Origin: Erysipelotrichaceae bacterium
GTDB lineage: Bacteria; Bacillota_I; Bacilli_A; Erysipelotrichales; Erysipelotrichaceae
Length of the DNA: 64,000 bases
Direction of reading: 5' to 3'
Assembly (NCBI GenBank): GCA_017404785.1
Contig: JAFRBQ010000009.1
Span: 1 to 64,000 of the forward strand
Below the pieces are notes generated by a model that was not told the origin of the DNA, did not search any database, and saw nothing but the letters and a program-made list of their open reading frames with translations. A program made the position numbers and the translations under genes. The first letter of the stretch is position 1. The number at the start of each line of letters is the position of its first letter. This document shows positions 8,861 to 17,689 of this stretch, piece after piece.

Positions 8861-9391
8861 ATGTTACAGGTAGAATTGGTTTCATTACAGGAAGAAGACA
8901 AGGAACAGTTTATCAGGGATAACCAGTGGGCTTTCAAATACGGAGCTACTGAGGAATTCGGAATGAGAGATGATCATTTTGAAGAAGATGATCAGATCAT
9001 TTCACGAGAGACCATCGAACGCAGTATCGAAGAGGGGGCTGCATACAGGATCATGGCTGACGGAAAGAAAGCAGGCGGTATCGTCGTCAGTGTTGACGGA
9101 GAACACGGTGAACTGGAGATCCTGTTCACCCTTCCCGAATGTCACAGTAAAGGGATCGGATATAAGGCCTGGTGTGAGATCGAAAAGCTTTATCCTGATG
9201 TGAAGGTATGGGAGACAGTCACTCCTTACTTTGAGACGCGCAACATCCATTTCTATGTCAATAAACTGGGATTCCATATCGTAGAATTCTATAATTCTCA
9301 TCATCCGGATCCGGGTGATCCAGACATGACTGAAGAGATGGATGACCAGTTCCCTGACGGGATGTTCCGGTTTGAGAAGAAGATGAACTGA
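8861..9391 (+). CDS. GNAT-family N-acetyltransferase
   Basis: A 176-residue protein with a GNAT fold. The acetyl-CoA site is seen in LFTLPECHSKGIGYKAWCEIEKLYP (a Q/RxxGxG/A-type loop, here HSKGIG) and the typical late motif NIHFYVNKLGFHIVEFY. The substrate is unknown. The acidic C-terminal tail MTEEMDDQFPDGMF resembles small stress or resistance acetyltransferases. ATG 8861 has AGGAGGT upstream. Expression appears gated by the leader hairpins just before it, so the substrate may be linked to whatever the leader senses. Confidence 0.8.
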   Translation: MLQVELVSLQEEDKEQFIRDNQWAFKYGATEEFGMRDDHFEEDDQIISRETIERSIEEGAAYRIMADGKKAGGIVVSVDGEHGELEILFTLPECHSKGIGYKAWCEIEKLYPDVKVWETVTPYFETRNIHFYVNKLGFHIVEFYNSHHPDPGDPDMTEEMDDQFPDGMFRFEKKMN

Positions 9392-9424
9392 AAGAAACAG
9401 ACCGGATTCTATGAGAAATATACC

Positions 9425-9449
9425 GAGGATCTGAAATGATCCTCTTTTG
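9425..9449 (+). terminator. Rho-independent terminator
   Basis: GAGGATC-TGAAAT-GATCCTC followed by TTTTGATT, ending the GNAT gene. Confidence 0.75.
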
Positions 9450-9491
9450 ATTAATTATTTTTTATGAACGATAATAATTTATAATTGAGAT

Positions 9492-10121
9492 ATGGAATAC
9501 TTTGTTACAGCGATCATTTCTTATCTGTTAGGCACCATCAATGCAGCTTACTTCATCGGCAAAGCACATGGTTTTGATATCCGTGAAAGAGGAAGCCACA
9601 ATGCCGGTGCCAGCAATATCAAGGTAAACTTCGGCTGGGGAGCCGCTGCCTTTACATGTTTGTGCGACATGTTCAAGGCGATCGTAGCCGTAAAGCTCTG
9701 TACTTATCTGTATCCTGACAACGAGATCATTCCGTTTCTGGCCGGAGCCATGGCCGTCATCGGACACATCTTTCCTTTCTATATGGGGTTCAGAGGCGGC
9801 AAAGGCTTTGCGAGTTATCTGGGTATGCTGATAGCACTGGACTGGAAGTTTGCTCTGGTCGCAATGGCTACTACAGCCGTTGTGTCGCTCATCACTAACT
9901 ACATCGTTGCCGGAACACTGATGGTCATGGTGATGTCACCGATCTACTTTTTCTGCAGCGGAGCCAATACCGTAGGAGTCATTATCGTCAGCTGTCTTTC
10001 ACTGCTGATCATCTGGAAACATCGGATCAACATCAGAAGGATCATCAAACATGAGGAGATGGTGATCTTCGATCGAAACAAGAAAAAGGATCAGAATGAT
10101 AACGGACAACAGGATCAATAA
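9492..10121 (+). CDS. plsY: Glycerol-3-phosphate acyltransferase PlsY
   Basis: A 209-residue integral membrane enzyme that moves the acyl group from acyl-phosphate to glycerol-3-phosphate, making lysophosphatidic acid. PlsY motifs are clear: RGSHNAGASN (motif 1) and FRGGKGFASYLG (motif 2), with about five membrane helices. TATAAT ends only six bases before ATG 9492 and no ribosome site is present, so the mRNA may be leaderless. The 3' end, including the stop codon, lies inside a terminator hairpin. Confidence 0.92.
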   Translation: MEYFVTAIISYLLGTINAAYFIGKAHGFDIRERGSHNAGASNIKVNFGWGAAAFTCLCDMFKAIVAVKLCTYLYPDNEIIPFLAGAMAVIGHIFPFYMGFRGGKGFASYLGMLIALDWKFALVAMATTAVVSLITNYIVAGTLMVMVMSPIYFFCSGANTVGVIIVSCLSLLIIWKHRINIRRIIKHEEMVIFDRNKKKDQNDNGQQDQ

Positions 10122-10135
10122 AGATCCTGTTTTTG
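10108..10135 (+). terminator. Terminator overlapping the plsY stop codon
   Basis: AACAGGATC-AATAAA-GATCCTGTT followed by TTTG; the TAA stop lies in the loop. Confidence 0.75.
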
Positions 10136-10166
10136 TATAATATAAAGTGAAAGAAGGTAAATAATA

Positions 10167-11084
10167 ATGAAATACTGTTCATACTGCGGAAGTTCCGTAA
10201 ACAACAATGCCAACTACTGTCCTAACTGTGGCGGCGCTTTGAGCGGCGGCACCAAGGATGTTATGACCGTTTATGGTGAACCGGTCGACCTGGATACCGG
10301 ATATCGTATCATTCTGTTTTCCAGAGGGACCTGCAGCCTCAAGACGGCCAGGGAAGTACTGTGTGACCTCTTAGGTTATACTACCTCTACTTCTGATGAT
10401 CTTTTGAGCAATATGCCGATCGAAGTGGCAGATGAATTGACTGAGTTACAGGCCATAACGATCGCTCAGGCATTGAGCGAATACGGCATGGAAGTGACGA
10501 TCGTCGATGAGAATGACCAGTATGTGGATTTCAATGATAAAGCCAAGAGTTCAGTCTTTGATTCTACCGGATCGCTGATCGCATCAGCGGTAGCTGCTCT
10601 GGCAACACTTTCAGCTGCCAACAGAGTTCACCGTTATCGCCGTTACAAGAAGCCGAGTCTTCTGCAGCTTCTGTTCAGACCTCGATATGTGGTACCGGTC
10701 CCTGTAGTTCATAAACGTCGTAATGTCGTTCATCATCCTGAACCAAGATACAGATACGAGGTAAGAAAGCCTCAGCCGATGATGATGACAAAACCAAAAC
10801 CGGTCTATAACAGCAGACCTGCTTCAAAACCTTCCAGCAACATTCGTGTCGGTACAGGTTTCGGTGTCAAACCGGCTGTAAAGCAGGCAGGCAATACAGG
10901 TTTCAGTAACCGTAAACCGGCAGGCAAGACCAGTACTTCTTCAGGTTTCGGTACAGCCAGACAGCCTAAGGCATCAAAAGCCAGCACCGGACTGGGCGTA
11001 CATAAATCAGCCAGCCATTCAGCCGGAAACAGGCCGTCTTTATCAAACAGACAGCCGGCCGGCAGAGGAACGAAGAAAAGATAA
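10167..11084 (+). CDS. Zinc-ribbon protein with basic, low-complexity tail
   Basis: The 305-residue protein starts with a four-cysteine zinc ribbon (CSYCGSSVNNNANYCPNCGG). Residues about 40-115 form a compact alpha/beta domain whose ITIAQALSEYGMEVTIVDEN segment recalls the C-terminal domain of ribosomal protein L7/L12. A short hydrophobic stretch (about 132-150) and a very basic Arg/Tyr/Pro and then Ser/Gly/Lys-rich tail follow. Related double-domain zinc-ribbon proteins occur in Bacillota with no proven role. It has its own ribosome site (AAGAAGG) and terminator. Confidence 0.6.
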   Translation: MKYCSYCGSSVNNNANYCPNCGGALSGGTKDVMTVYGEPVDLDTGYRIILFSRGTCSLKTAREVLCDLLGYTTSTSDDLLSNMPIEVADELTELQAITIAQALSEYGMEVTIVDENDQYVDFNDKAKSSVFDSTGSLIASAVAALATLSAANRVHRYRRYKKPSLLQLLFRPRYVVPVPVVHKRRNVVHHPEPRYRYEVRKPQPMMMTKPKPVYNSRPASKPSSNIRVGTGFGVKPAVKQAGNTGFSNRKPAGKTSTSSGFGTARQPKASKASTGLGVHKSASHSAGNRPSLSNRQPAGRGTKKR

Positions 11085-11092
11085 GATGAGAT

Positions 11093-11121
11093 GAAGGATC
11101 GCGGAAAGCGATCCTTCTTTA
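11093..11121. terminator. Bidirectional terminator between convergent genes
   Basis: GAAGGATCGC-GGAAA-GCGATCCTTC followed by TTT on the plus strand; it lies between two genes that converge, so it can serve both. Confidence 0.75.
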
Positions 11122-11134
11122 TGAAAAAAACAAA

Positions 11135-12229
11135 TCAATGTCTGTCGATATTGATCTGTATCCGAATGTCTTTATTGTATTCTCGGACCTGCCTGGTGAT
11201 CTCGGCGATGATATCGTTCTTTTTCAGATCATAGGAATAAGGTATGGAGATATCAACGTGGTAACACGCAAGATTCTTGTTGTAGTGAAGATCGTGATAG
11301 GAGAAACCGTCATAGAGATCAGTCGTTTTCTTGATGATCTTTCTGAGCTGTCTGATATCCTGATCGTCACTTACCGGATCGCCATGCAGAGTGATGATGA
11401 CACCGGTCTTTTCCTTGACTTCCTCTTCAAGAGTATCGAGCAGGTCATGGACCTTGATAAAACTCATCCTGCCATTGACTTCCACATCGGCACTGGCATA
11501 GTTGGTATTTAAACCATAGGAATGAATGCGCAGGTCATGGACACCCATTATCTGTTTATTCTCTTTCAGGATCGTACTTATCTCTTCTGTCAGCTGCGCA
11601 TCACCTGATCTGCCCAGAAGGATGGAACTTGTTTCCGAGAACAGTCTGAAGCCGTTATAGATGATCAGGATCGAAACAGCGATACCGATATAGCCGTCCA
11701 GATTGATTCCTGTATAAAGAGTTATGAAATAGCCGATGACGATGACCAGGTTCCTGGCGATATCGGAAAGAGAATCAGATACCTGAGCCTTGATACTGAT
11801 GAGCTTGGTGGAATTATATATACGGCTATAGTACCAGGCCAAAGCCATTTTGATCAGGATCGAGATGACGATCAAGATGATGATCCTGCTGTCCTGTAAT
11901 AATGTTTGAGGATGAAGGATCCTTTGGGCTGAAGCTGCCAGCAGTGTCACACCGACAAACATAATCATCAGGGAGATGCCCTGTGAGAGCATATTCTCCA
12001 TGCGACCGTGACCGTAAGGGTGATCCTTGTCAGCCGGCTTGGCCGCGATCCGATAGGCGATGAAGATCAGCAGGGAGTTGCCTACATCAGCCAGGTTGTC
12101 GAAACCGTCAGAAAGGATGGCTATCGATCTGCTGAAATAACCGACGATGAGTTTAATGATACACAGCAGAGAATTGGTGATGATACCGATGACTGCGATC
12201 TTCAGGCTGATCTTTTTGAGATCGTTCAT
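11135..12229 (-). CDS. Cation diffusion facilitator family transporter
   Basis: A 364-residue membrane antiporter that exports divalent metal ions (Zn, Mn, Fe or Co) from the cytosol. Six helices lie in residues 1-210. Metal-site segments are SDGFDNLADVG (helix 2, with the metal-binding aspartates), HPYGHGRMENM (His-rich loop) and SDSLSDIARN (helix 5). Two C-terminal ferredoxin-like domains follow, longer than the classic ~300-aa proteins. The metal cannot be named. A near-perfect promoter places the transcription start at or next to ATG, so the message is probably leaderless. Confidence 0.88.
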   Translation of the reverse strand: MNDLKKISLKIAVIGIITNSLLCIIKLIVGYFSRSIAILSDGFDNLADVGNSLLIFIAYRIAAKPADKDHPYGHGRMENMLSQGISLMIMFVGVTLLAASAQRILHPQTLLQDSRIIILIVISILIKMALAWYYSRIYNSTKLISIKAQVSDSLSDIARNLVIVIGYFITLYTGINLDGYIGIAVSILIIYNGFRLFSETSSILLGRSGDAQLTEEISTILKENKQIMGVHDLRIHSYGLNTNYASADVEVNGRMSFIKVHDLLDTLEEEVKEKTGVIITLHGDPVSDDQDIRQLRKIIKKTTDLYDGFSYHDLHYNKNLACYHVDISIPYSYDLKKNDIIAEITRQVREYNKDIRIQINIDRH

Positions 12230-12236
12230 ATAAATA

Positions 12237-12265
12237 ATTATATGTCCGATGAAGATGCATGTTAA
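12237..12265 (-). promoter_or_regulatory. Promoter giving a probable leaderless mRNA
   Basis: On the minus strand TTAACA (12265-12260), a spacer of exactly 17 and TATAAT (12242-12237) are followed by only seven bases before the ATG of the cation transporter. Transcription from this promoter would start at about the A of ATG. No ribosome site is present. Confidence 0.7.
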
Positions 12266-12321
12266 GTCTGGGATCGACGCTGCACTCCTGTATAATAGAT
12301 AAGGAAAAGAGGTAAATGTGA

Positions 12322-14232
12322 ATGGAAAATGTAAGGATTCAGGACGATCTGTACCATAGTGTCAATAATGAAAAACTCGAGAAGCTGGTCATTCCGGATG
12401 ACAAGTTCATGGCCGGAGGCTTCGCCGAGCTGGAAGAAGATGTGGAAAACATCATGAGAAAGGATTTTGCAGCTTTTGCCGGAAACGAACTGGCGATCCC
12501 GGAAGATCTGCCGGAAGTGAAGGAAGCTGTAAAGCTGTACCGCAAAGTTCTCGATGTTTCGCCGAGAAACGAAGAAGGTATCAGACCTGCCTTGAAATAT
12601 CTGAATAAGATAAGGGAGATTCAAACACCGGCTGAACTGAACAGTTCATCACTTTCACTGATGCTGGAATATGCTTTACCGTTACCTTTTAATTATGATG
12701 TCCAGCCGGATATGAAAAATACCGATGTCTACGCCCTGTATCTGAAGGGACCTTCCATGATCCTGCCGGATACCACTTATTATGAGGAAGGGAACGAGAC
12801 CGGGAAGATGCTGCTGGAAGTCTACAGGCAGATGATCAGTGAACTGCTGGCATTAACGCCTTTGAGTGAAGAGGAAAGAGAAACATATGTAAAGGATACT
12901 CTGGCATTTGACCGCAATGTTGCCAAAGTTTCCAAGAGCATGCTGGAATGGGCCGACTATGTAGCCGACTACAATCCGATGTCACTTGCGGAAGCAAAGG
13001 AATACATGAAACCTTTCAATCTTGAAGGTTTCCTGAGACAGGTCTATGGCGATGAGATACCAGAGATGATCGTAACTGCTGATCCTAAGGCGATCAAAGG
13101 TTTCAGCACCTATTTCAATGAGGAACATTTCGATCAGTATCTGCACTGGGCTTATGTCAATCTGCTTGTCAGAGTTGCCGGTTTCCTTTCTGAAGACATC
13201 CATACTTTATCAACGACATTCGAACGGACAAAGATGGGTATTGCCAAAGATCCGATCCTGGAGAAACAGGCTTATCAGCTGGCCAGTGAGACTTTTGCGG
13301 AACCGATAGGTATCTATTATGGACGCAAGTATTTCGGTGAAGAAGCCAAGGCTGATGTGATCGCGATGGTCAGACAGATCATCGATACTTTCAAAGAGAG
13401 GATCTTGAATAATGATTTCCTGGCTCAATCCACCAAGGATAAAGCGATCCTTAAGCTTGATACGATGAAGGTCAAGATGGGTTATCCTGATAAGGCTGAT
13501 CCGTATTATGCTTCGCTGAAAGTTGATGAGGAAAAGACGCTTCTTGATATCATGTGCAGTCTGAATATCAAACGTCAGCTTCATGTACTGAACAAACTGA
13601 AAAAGCCGGTCAACCGTGAAGAATGGCTGATGCCGGGACATATGGTAAATGCCTGCTTCAATCCTTTTGCCAACGACATCACCTTCCCGGCAGCTATACT
13701 GCAGGAACCGTTCTATTCCCTGAAGCAGAGTGTCTCAGAGAATCTGGGCGGTATCGGTGCAGTCATCGGACATGAAATGAGCCACGCTTTTGACAACAAT
13801 GGTGCTCAGTTTGATGAAAAGGGCAATCTTTACAGCTGGTGGACCGAGGATGACTATGCCGGATTCAGAAAGAAGACACAGGATATGATCGCAATCTATG
13901 ACGGCATGGATTTCTATGGCGGCAGAGTCAACGGTGAACTGATCGTTTCCGAGAATATCGCGGATAACGGCGGTGTTGCCGTAACGCTTGCCATCATGGC
14001 GAAGAGAGACGATGCGAACTATGAGGAATACTTCCGCAACTGGGCAAGGATCTGGTGTCTGAAGTCTTCTGAAGAATTCAGGCAGATGGCACTGGTCAAT
14101 GATGTCCATGCGCCGAATGAGCTCAGAGCCAATATCCAGCCACGCTTCTTTGAAGAATGGTACAGGACTTTTGGTGTAACTGATAAAGACGGAATGTATA
14201 TGGAACCTGACAAGCGTATCGTCATCTGGTAA
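12322..14232 (+). CDS. pepO: M13-family metallopeptidase (PepO / neprilysin-like)
   Basis: A 636-residue oligopeptidase. The zinc site is the HExxH of VIGHEMSHAFDNNGAQFD with the third ligand in SENIADNGG; the NACFNP substrate-binding motif (family NAxYxP) and the C-terminal VNDVHAPNELR with its catalytic-support His/Arg are also present. No signal peptide is seen, so it is a cytosolic PepO-type enzyme trimming peptides, plausibly those imported by the Opp system encoded further right. The start has AAGAGGT upstream. Confidence 0.9.
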   Translation: MENVRIQDDLYHSVNNEKLEKLVIPDDKFMAGGFAELEEDVENIMRKDFAAFAGNELAIPEDLPEVKEAVKLYRKVLDVSPRNEEGIRPALKYLNKIREIQTPAELNSSSLSLMLEYALPLPFNYDVQPDMKNTDVYALYLKGPSMILPDTTYYEEGNETGKMLLEVYRQMISELLALTPLSEEERETYVKDTLAFDRNVAKVSKSMLEWADYVADYNPMSLAEAKEYMKPFNLEGFLRQVYGDEIPEMIVTADPKAIKGFSTYFNEEHFDQYLHWAYVNLLVRVAGFLSEDIHTLSTTFERTKMGIAKDPILEKQAYQLASETFAEPIGIYYGRKYFGEEAKADVIAMVRQIIDTFKERILNNDFLAQSTKDKAILKLDTMKVKMGYPDKADPYYASLKVDEEKTLLDIMCSLNIKRQLHVLNKLKKPVNREEWLMPGHMVNACFNPFANDITFPAAILQEPFYSLKQSVSENLGGIGAVIGHEMSHAFDNNGAQFDEKGNLYSWWTEDDYAGFRKKTQDMIAIYDGMDFYGGRVNGELIVSENIADNGGVAVTLAIMAKRDDANYEEYFRNWARIWCLKSSEEFRQMALVNDVHAPNELRANIQPRFFEEWYRTFGVTDKDGMYMEPDKRIVIW

Positions 14233-14248
14233 GTGATGAGACTGCTGT

Positions 14249-14710
14249 ATGAAAGAAGCCGGATACAGACTGGAATTTGAAACCGATCATCTTTCCGCTG
14301 AAATGGTCAGTATATGCGATACAGCAGCTGAAGGAACAGGATGGTACAACAAAACAGAGACAGCACGTGATCTGATCTTTGTCCGCAAAACGCTCCTGGA
14401 GGAAGATGATCTTACTGAAGAAGGATATGAAGACGGGGACACGCTGTTTCAGCGAGTGTGTTTTGCTCTGGCAGAGAGATATCCTGATCTGCCGTTTACG
14501 GGTATCTGCAACAGCGAGGATGAAAACACAAAGATCAGGATCACTGTCACGCATACAGCTGAAGAGCTGCGTTTCAGGATGCGGAAGAATGATCACAGAA
14601 AACTGTCATACAGAATGATCTGCTGGTATAGAGACAGTGAAGGATCGTTTGTGAAGAGTGAACTTGGAAGCAACAGGGAAAAGGACCTTGAACAAAGGAG
14701 AGAAAAATGA
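14249..14710 (+). CDS. Hypothetical 153-aa acidic protein
   Basis: No family is recognised. The protein is charged, without membrane segments, and has a compact ITVTHTAEELRFRMRKN segment. It starts 16 bp after pepO and its stop overlaps the ATG of the next gene by four bases (ATGA), so it is translationally coupled to the dehydratase-like gene and is likely a real gene. No strong ribosome site is visible. Confidence 0.55.
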   Translation: MKEAGYRLEFETDHLSAEMVSICDTAAEGTGWYNKTETARDLIFVRKTLLEEDDLTEEGYEDGDTLFQRVCFALAERYPDLPFTGICNSEDENTKIRITVTHTAEELRFRMRKNDHRKLSYRMICWYRDSEGSFVKSELGSNREKDLEQRREK

Positions 14711-15717
14711 AAGTATTCATGATCGGTGGAACAGGGCTTCTGGGTAGTCAGGCTGCTAAAGAGCTTATCTCAAGAGGACATACAGTATCTTCGCTGGCGC
14801 TGCCGCCTTTACCTGAAGGAGCACAGCTGCCTGAAGAGATGAAACTGGAATTCGGCAATTACCTGGAGATGAGCGATGAAGAGCTGAAGGAACATCTCAA
14901 AGGCTGTGACGGTTTCGTATTTGCGGCCGGAGTGGATGAACGTGTCGAAGGTCCGGCACCGATCTATGAGATGTACAGGAAATACAATATCGATCCGGTA
15001 AAAAGACTGCTGGCTTTATGTAAAGACTGCGGTGTGAAACATGCGGTGATCTGCGGTTCTTATTTCTCCTATGCAGCCCGGAAATGGCCGGAAAAAGAAC
15101 TTACGAAGTGGCATCCTTATATAAGAAGCCGTATCGATCAGGAAAATATCGCCCTGGAATATGCCAACGACATGGATGTCGCCATCCTGGAACTGCCGTA
15201 CATTTTCGGAACACAACCGGGCCGAAAACCGGTCTGGGTCTTTCTGGTACAGAATGTTTTGAGCATGAAGACTGTGACGATGTATCCGGATGGCGGATCC
15301 ACGATGGTGACGGTCGATCAGGTCTCACAGGCGATCGCCGGAGCACTTGAAAGAAATAAGGGCGGCAACTGTTATCCGATCGGTTATTACAACCTGACCT
15401 GGAGACAATTGTTGAAGGTCGTCCACAGGTATCTGGGAGTACCTGACAAGAAGATCGTCACGATCCCGAAATGGATGTTTGCGTTAGGCTGCAGGGCGAT
15501 CATGAACGCTCAGAAGAAACGCGGCATCGAAGGCGGACTGAATCTGGTCAGATTCGCAGACGTCATGTGTTCGAACCTCTTCATCGACAAGAGCGAGGGC
15601 TGCGAGTTCCTCGGTGTCGAAGATGATGATATCGAAGCAGCGATCGGTGATTCTGTCCTTTTGTGTAAGCAGATCATTGACAGGAAGACGGATGTCCTGG
15701 ATATGAAGGGTGAGTGA
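14707..15717 (+). CDS. NAD(P)-dependent epimerase/dehydratase (atypical SDR)
   Basis: The 336-residue protein has the nucleotide-binding GGTGLLGSQAAKEL at its N-terminus, typical of extended/atypical SDRs, and a later VICGSYFSYAA in the place of the catalytic Ser/Tyr region. The usual YxxxK is not clearly conserved (SYFSYAARKWPEK), so it may be a non-classical SDR such as an NmrA- or isoflavone-reductase-like protein. It overlaps the upstream gene by four bases. Substrate unknown. Confidence 0.7.
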   Translation: MKVFMIGGTGLLGSQAAKELISRGHTVSSLALPPLPEGAQLPEEMKLEFGNYLEMSDEELKEHLKGCDGFVFAAGVDERVEGPAPIYEMYRKYNIDPVKRLLALCKDCGVKHAVICGSYFSYAARKWPEKELTKWHPYIRSRIDQENIALEYANDMDVAILELPYIFGTQPGRKPVWVFLVQNVLSMKTVTMYPDGGSTMVTVDQVSQAIAGALERNKGGNCYPIGYYNLTWRQLLKVVHRYLGVPDKKIVTIPKWMFALGCRAIMNAQKKRGIEGGLNLVRFADVMCSNLFIDKSEGCEFLGVEDDDIEAAIGDSVLLCKQIIDRKTDVLDMKGE

Positions 15718-15731
15718 GAGTTCATAATTAT

Positions 15732-15760
15732 TTGCCACCCGTGCAGGATAATCGTATAAA
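15732..15760 (+). promoter_or_regulatory. Promoter of the double-glycine-leader SH3 gene
   Basis: TTGCCA (15732-15737), 17-base spacer, TATAAA (15755-15760), followed by GACAGGAGG before ATG 15783. Confidence 0.7.
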
Positions 15761-15782
15761 ATAAAGACAGGAGGATTTAACT

Positions 15783-16058
15783 ATGGCAGAGAGAAGATTA
15801 AGTGATGATGCATTGAATGAAGTATCAGGCGGTGCAGCTGGTCAGATGACTGTTATCGGTTATGCAAGAGTCATAACTACTAATCTTAACATCAGATCCG
15901 CGGCATCAAAGAATTCTAGTTTCTTAGGCCAGACCAATGCGCCTGATCAGCATAACGTCTATCAGATCGTACAGAATGAAGGATTTATATGGTACATGAT
16001 CGACGTTAACAAATGGATCGCCAATGACGGTACATGGGTCAAATTCATCAGCAAGTAA
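15783..16058 (+). CDS. Small SH3b protein with a double-glycine (bacteriocin-type) leader
   Basis: The 91-residue product begins with LSDDALNEVSGG (residues 6-17), a textbook double-glycine leader of the kind cut by C39-peptidase ABC exporters. The remainder (18-91) reads as a bacterial SH3 domain (ARVITTNLNIRSAASKNSSFLG...), a fold that commonly binds cell wall. It has its own promoter, AGGAGG ribosome site and terminator. No C39 transporter is in the window, so export would rely on one elsewhere. It may be a secreted cell-wall-binding effector rather than a pore-forming bacteriocin; that is inference. Confidence 0.75.
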   Translation: MAERRLSDDALNEVSGGAAGQMTVIGYARVITTNLNIRSAASKNSSFLGQTNAPDQHNVYQIVQNEGFIWYMIDVNKWIANDGTWVKFISK

Positions 16059-16084
16059 TCTATCGTTAAACAGATAACATAGCA

Positions 16085-16109
16085 AAGTCGCTTCAGGCGG
16101 CTTTTCTAT
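16085..16109 (+). terminator. Rho-independent terminator (weak)
   Basis: AGTCG-CTTCAGG-CGGCT with one G-U pair, followed by TTTTCT. Confidence 0.5.
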
Positions 16110-16165
16110 TATGTTCTGCTTTTCAGTTATAATTGAATTGAAGAAGAATCATCAGGAGACATAAA

Positions 16166-17686
16166 ATGAATGCCGATATCTTTATAAGCTATAAATCTGA
16201 AGAAGAGGAGTATGCCCGCCGGGTCCGCAAGGTCCTGGAAGACAACGGGATCTCCTGCTGGATGGCGCCTGACAGCATTCCGATCGGATCCAATTACATG
16301 AAGCAGATCCCGCAGGCGATCGAATCATGCAAGGTCATGATCGTACTGGTCTCGGAGAAGTCGCAGCAGTCGACCTGGGTCAAGAATGAGTTCTCCCAGG
16401 CCATCAGCAAAAACAAGCTCATCATTCCATATGTCATTCAGGACTGCAAGCTCGAAGACGAGTTCGCTTTCAGCATGAGCACGATGCAGCAGGTCTTCGC
16501 CTGGAAGAATGAAGAGGAAGCGCTTCAGAGAGTCGTTCAGGATATCAGGACAGCTTTGGGTGATGATCCCAATGCCAGGATCGAGATCTCGGTCGTCAGA
16601 AAACCGAAGATCGCTCCTTATGTGATCGGTGCTGCACTGGCAGTCGTTGCCTTGATCGCGGGGTTCCTTCTTTTCAATAAAGGCGGCAAGCACGTTCCTG
16701 TTTCAGCAACTTCAGCAGAGGTCTATTATTCCGAAGTCATCCCTTATTTCATGACCGGTCGTCTGGAGAGCGTGGATGATGCCATGAATAATAATTATTT
16801 CAATGAAGATACCTACAGCAGAGCTTTCTCGCTGCTGAGTTTCATCCGCAACGATTCAGATAAATCGGTCTTTGTGGAAAAGATCGCCTGCGACATCGAT
16901 GAAGTCGTACCGATCGAGGTGCCGGTCGTTCATCTGGATGGTTTTTTCGAAGGTGATACTTTTGCGGCTTTCGCTTTCAATAACGGCTGGGGCGAGGCAA
17001 AGAATGCCAAAGTGACCTGGGAAGCAGAAGTAAGTGACGGGATCCCGGTCTATCCGGAACTCATCTCAGCCCTGAGTGGATCCAAGACTGTGTCGATCAA
17101 TTCCGGAGAGGCAGCTGAGGTCTACAGGATCAAAGTCGACCTGAGTGAACTGCAGGCATGGTGCCGCGAGAGAAAAGATGAATATATCCCGACATTATAT
17201 TCGGTATATACGCAAGTTGAATTTGACGGCGGTCATGACGGTTTTGCGATGTTCCTGATGTATGACAGTGATAATGATTCGTTCTTCGTCGATTACGGCG
17301 GTGCCGATGACGAGAAACCGAGCGTTACTCTGTATGCAGTGCTGGATGTCGATAATCCTCCTGAAACGCTGCGTTTCATTTCGGAGGATGCCAACCCGTT
17401 AGTCGAAGATACTTACCGGATCGAAACCGTCATCATTCCGACCAAGTCCTGCGAAGTGAAACTCAACGGTTCCTACTCGATCGGCGGAACGCTGTATGAG
17501 ACGGAAGATTACGATGTTATAGTCGCTGTACCTTATTTCTCGGATGATGCTTTCGAAATGGGCGGATATCTCACCCGAGATCTCTACCGGATCGATATGA
17601 ACAATACATCTGAAATGAAGAAGATCTGTCAGAAATACCGTTATGATATCGAATCGATCCTGCCTGATGATGCACCACGCGGATAG
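16166..17686 (+). CDS. Membrane-anchored TIR-domain protein
   Basis: A 506-residue protein with an N-terminal TIR domain (about 1-135: DIFISYKSEEEEYARRV, box-2-like CWMAPDSIPIGSNY, and Glu75 in STWVKNEF at the position of the catalytic glutamate of TIR NADases). A single membrane helix (about 152-172) and a ~330-residue predicted extracellular region follow. The topology (TIR inside, sensor outside) differs from soluble Thoeris TIR proteins. AGGAGAC precedes the start. The next gene, a zinc-ribbon protein, begins three bases after its stop, and two enzyme genes follow with tiny gaps, so it is the first gene of a four-gene operon. Confidence 0.8.
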   Translation: MNADIFISYKSEEEEYARRVRKVLEDNGISCWMAPDSIPIGSNYMKQIPQAIESCKVMIVLVSEKSQQSTWVKNEFSQAISKNKLIIPYVIQDCKLEDEFAFSMSTMQQVFAWKNEEEALQRVVQDIRTALGDDPNARIEISVVRKPKIAPYVIGAALAVVALIAGFLLFNKGGKHVPVSATSAEVYYSEVIPYFMTGRLESVDDAMNNNYFNEDTYSRAFSLLSFIRNDSDKSVFVEKIACDIDEVVPIEVPVVHLDGFFEGDTFAAFAFNNGWGEAKNAKVTWEAEVSDGIPVYPELISALSGSKTVSINSGEAAEVYRIKVDLSELQAWCRERKDEYIPTLYSVYTQVEFDGGHDGFAMFLMYDSDNDSFFVDYGGADDEKPSVTLYAVLDVDNPPETLRFISEDANPLVEDTYRIETVIIPTKSCEVKLNGSYSIGGTLYETEDYDVIVAVPYFSDDAFEMGGYLTRDLYRIDMNNTSEMKKICQKYRYDIESILPDDAPRG

Positions 17687-17689
17687 ACA

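Noticed and set aside
16166-17686. Calling the TIR gene a Thoeris system
   Set aside because: No ThsA-like SIR2/SLOG or macro-domain partner lies nearby, and the protein is membrane-spanning.
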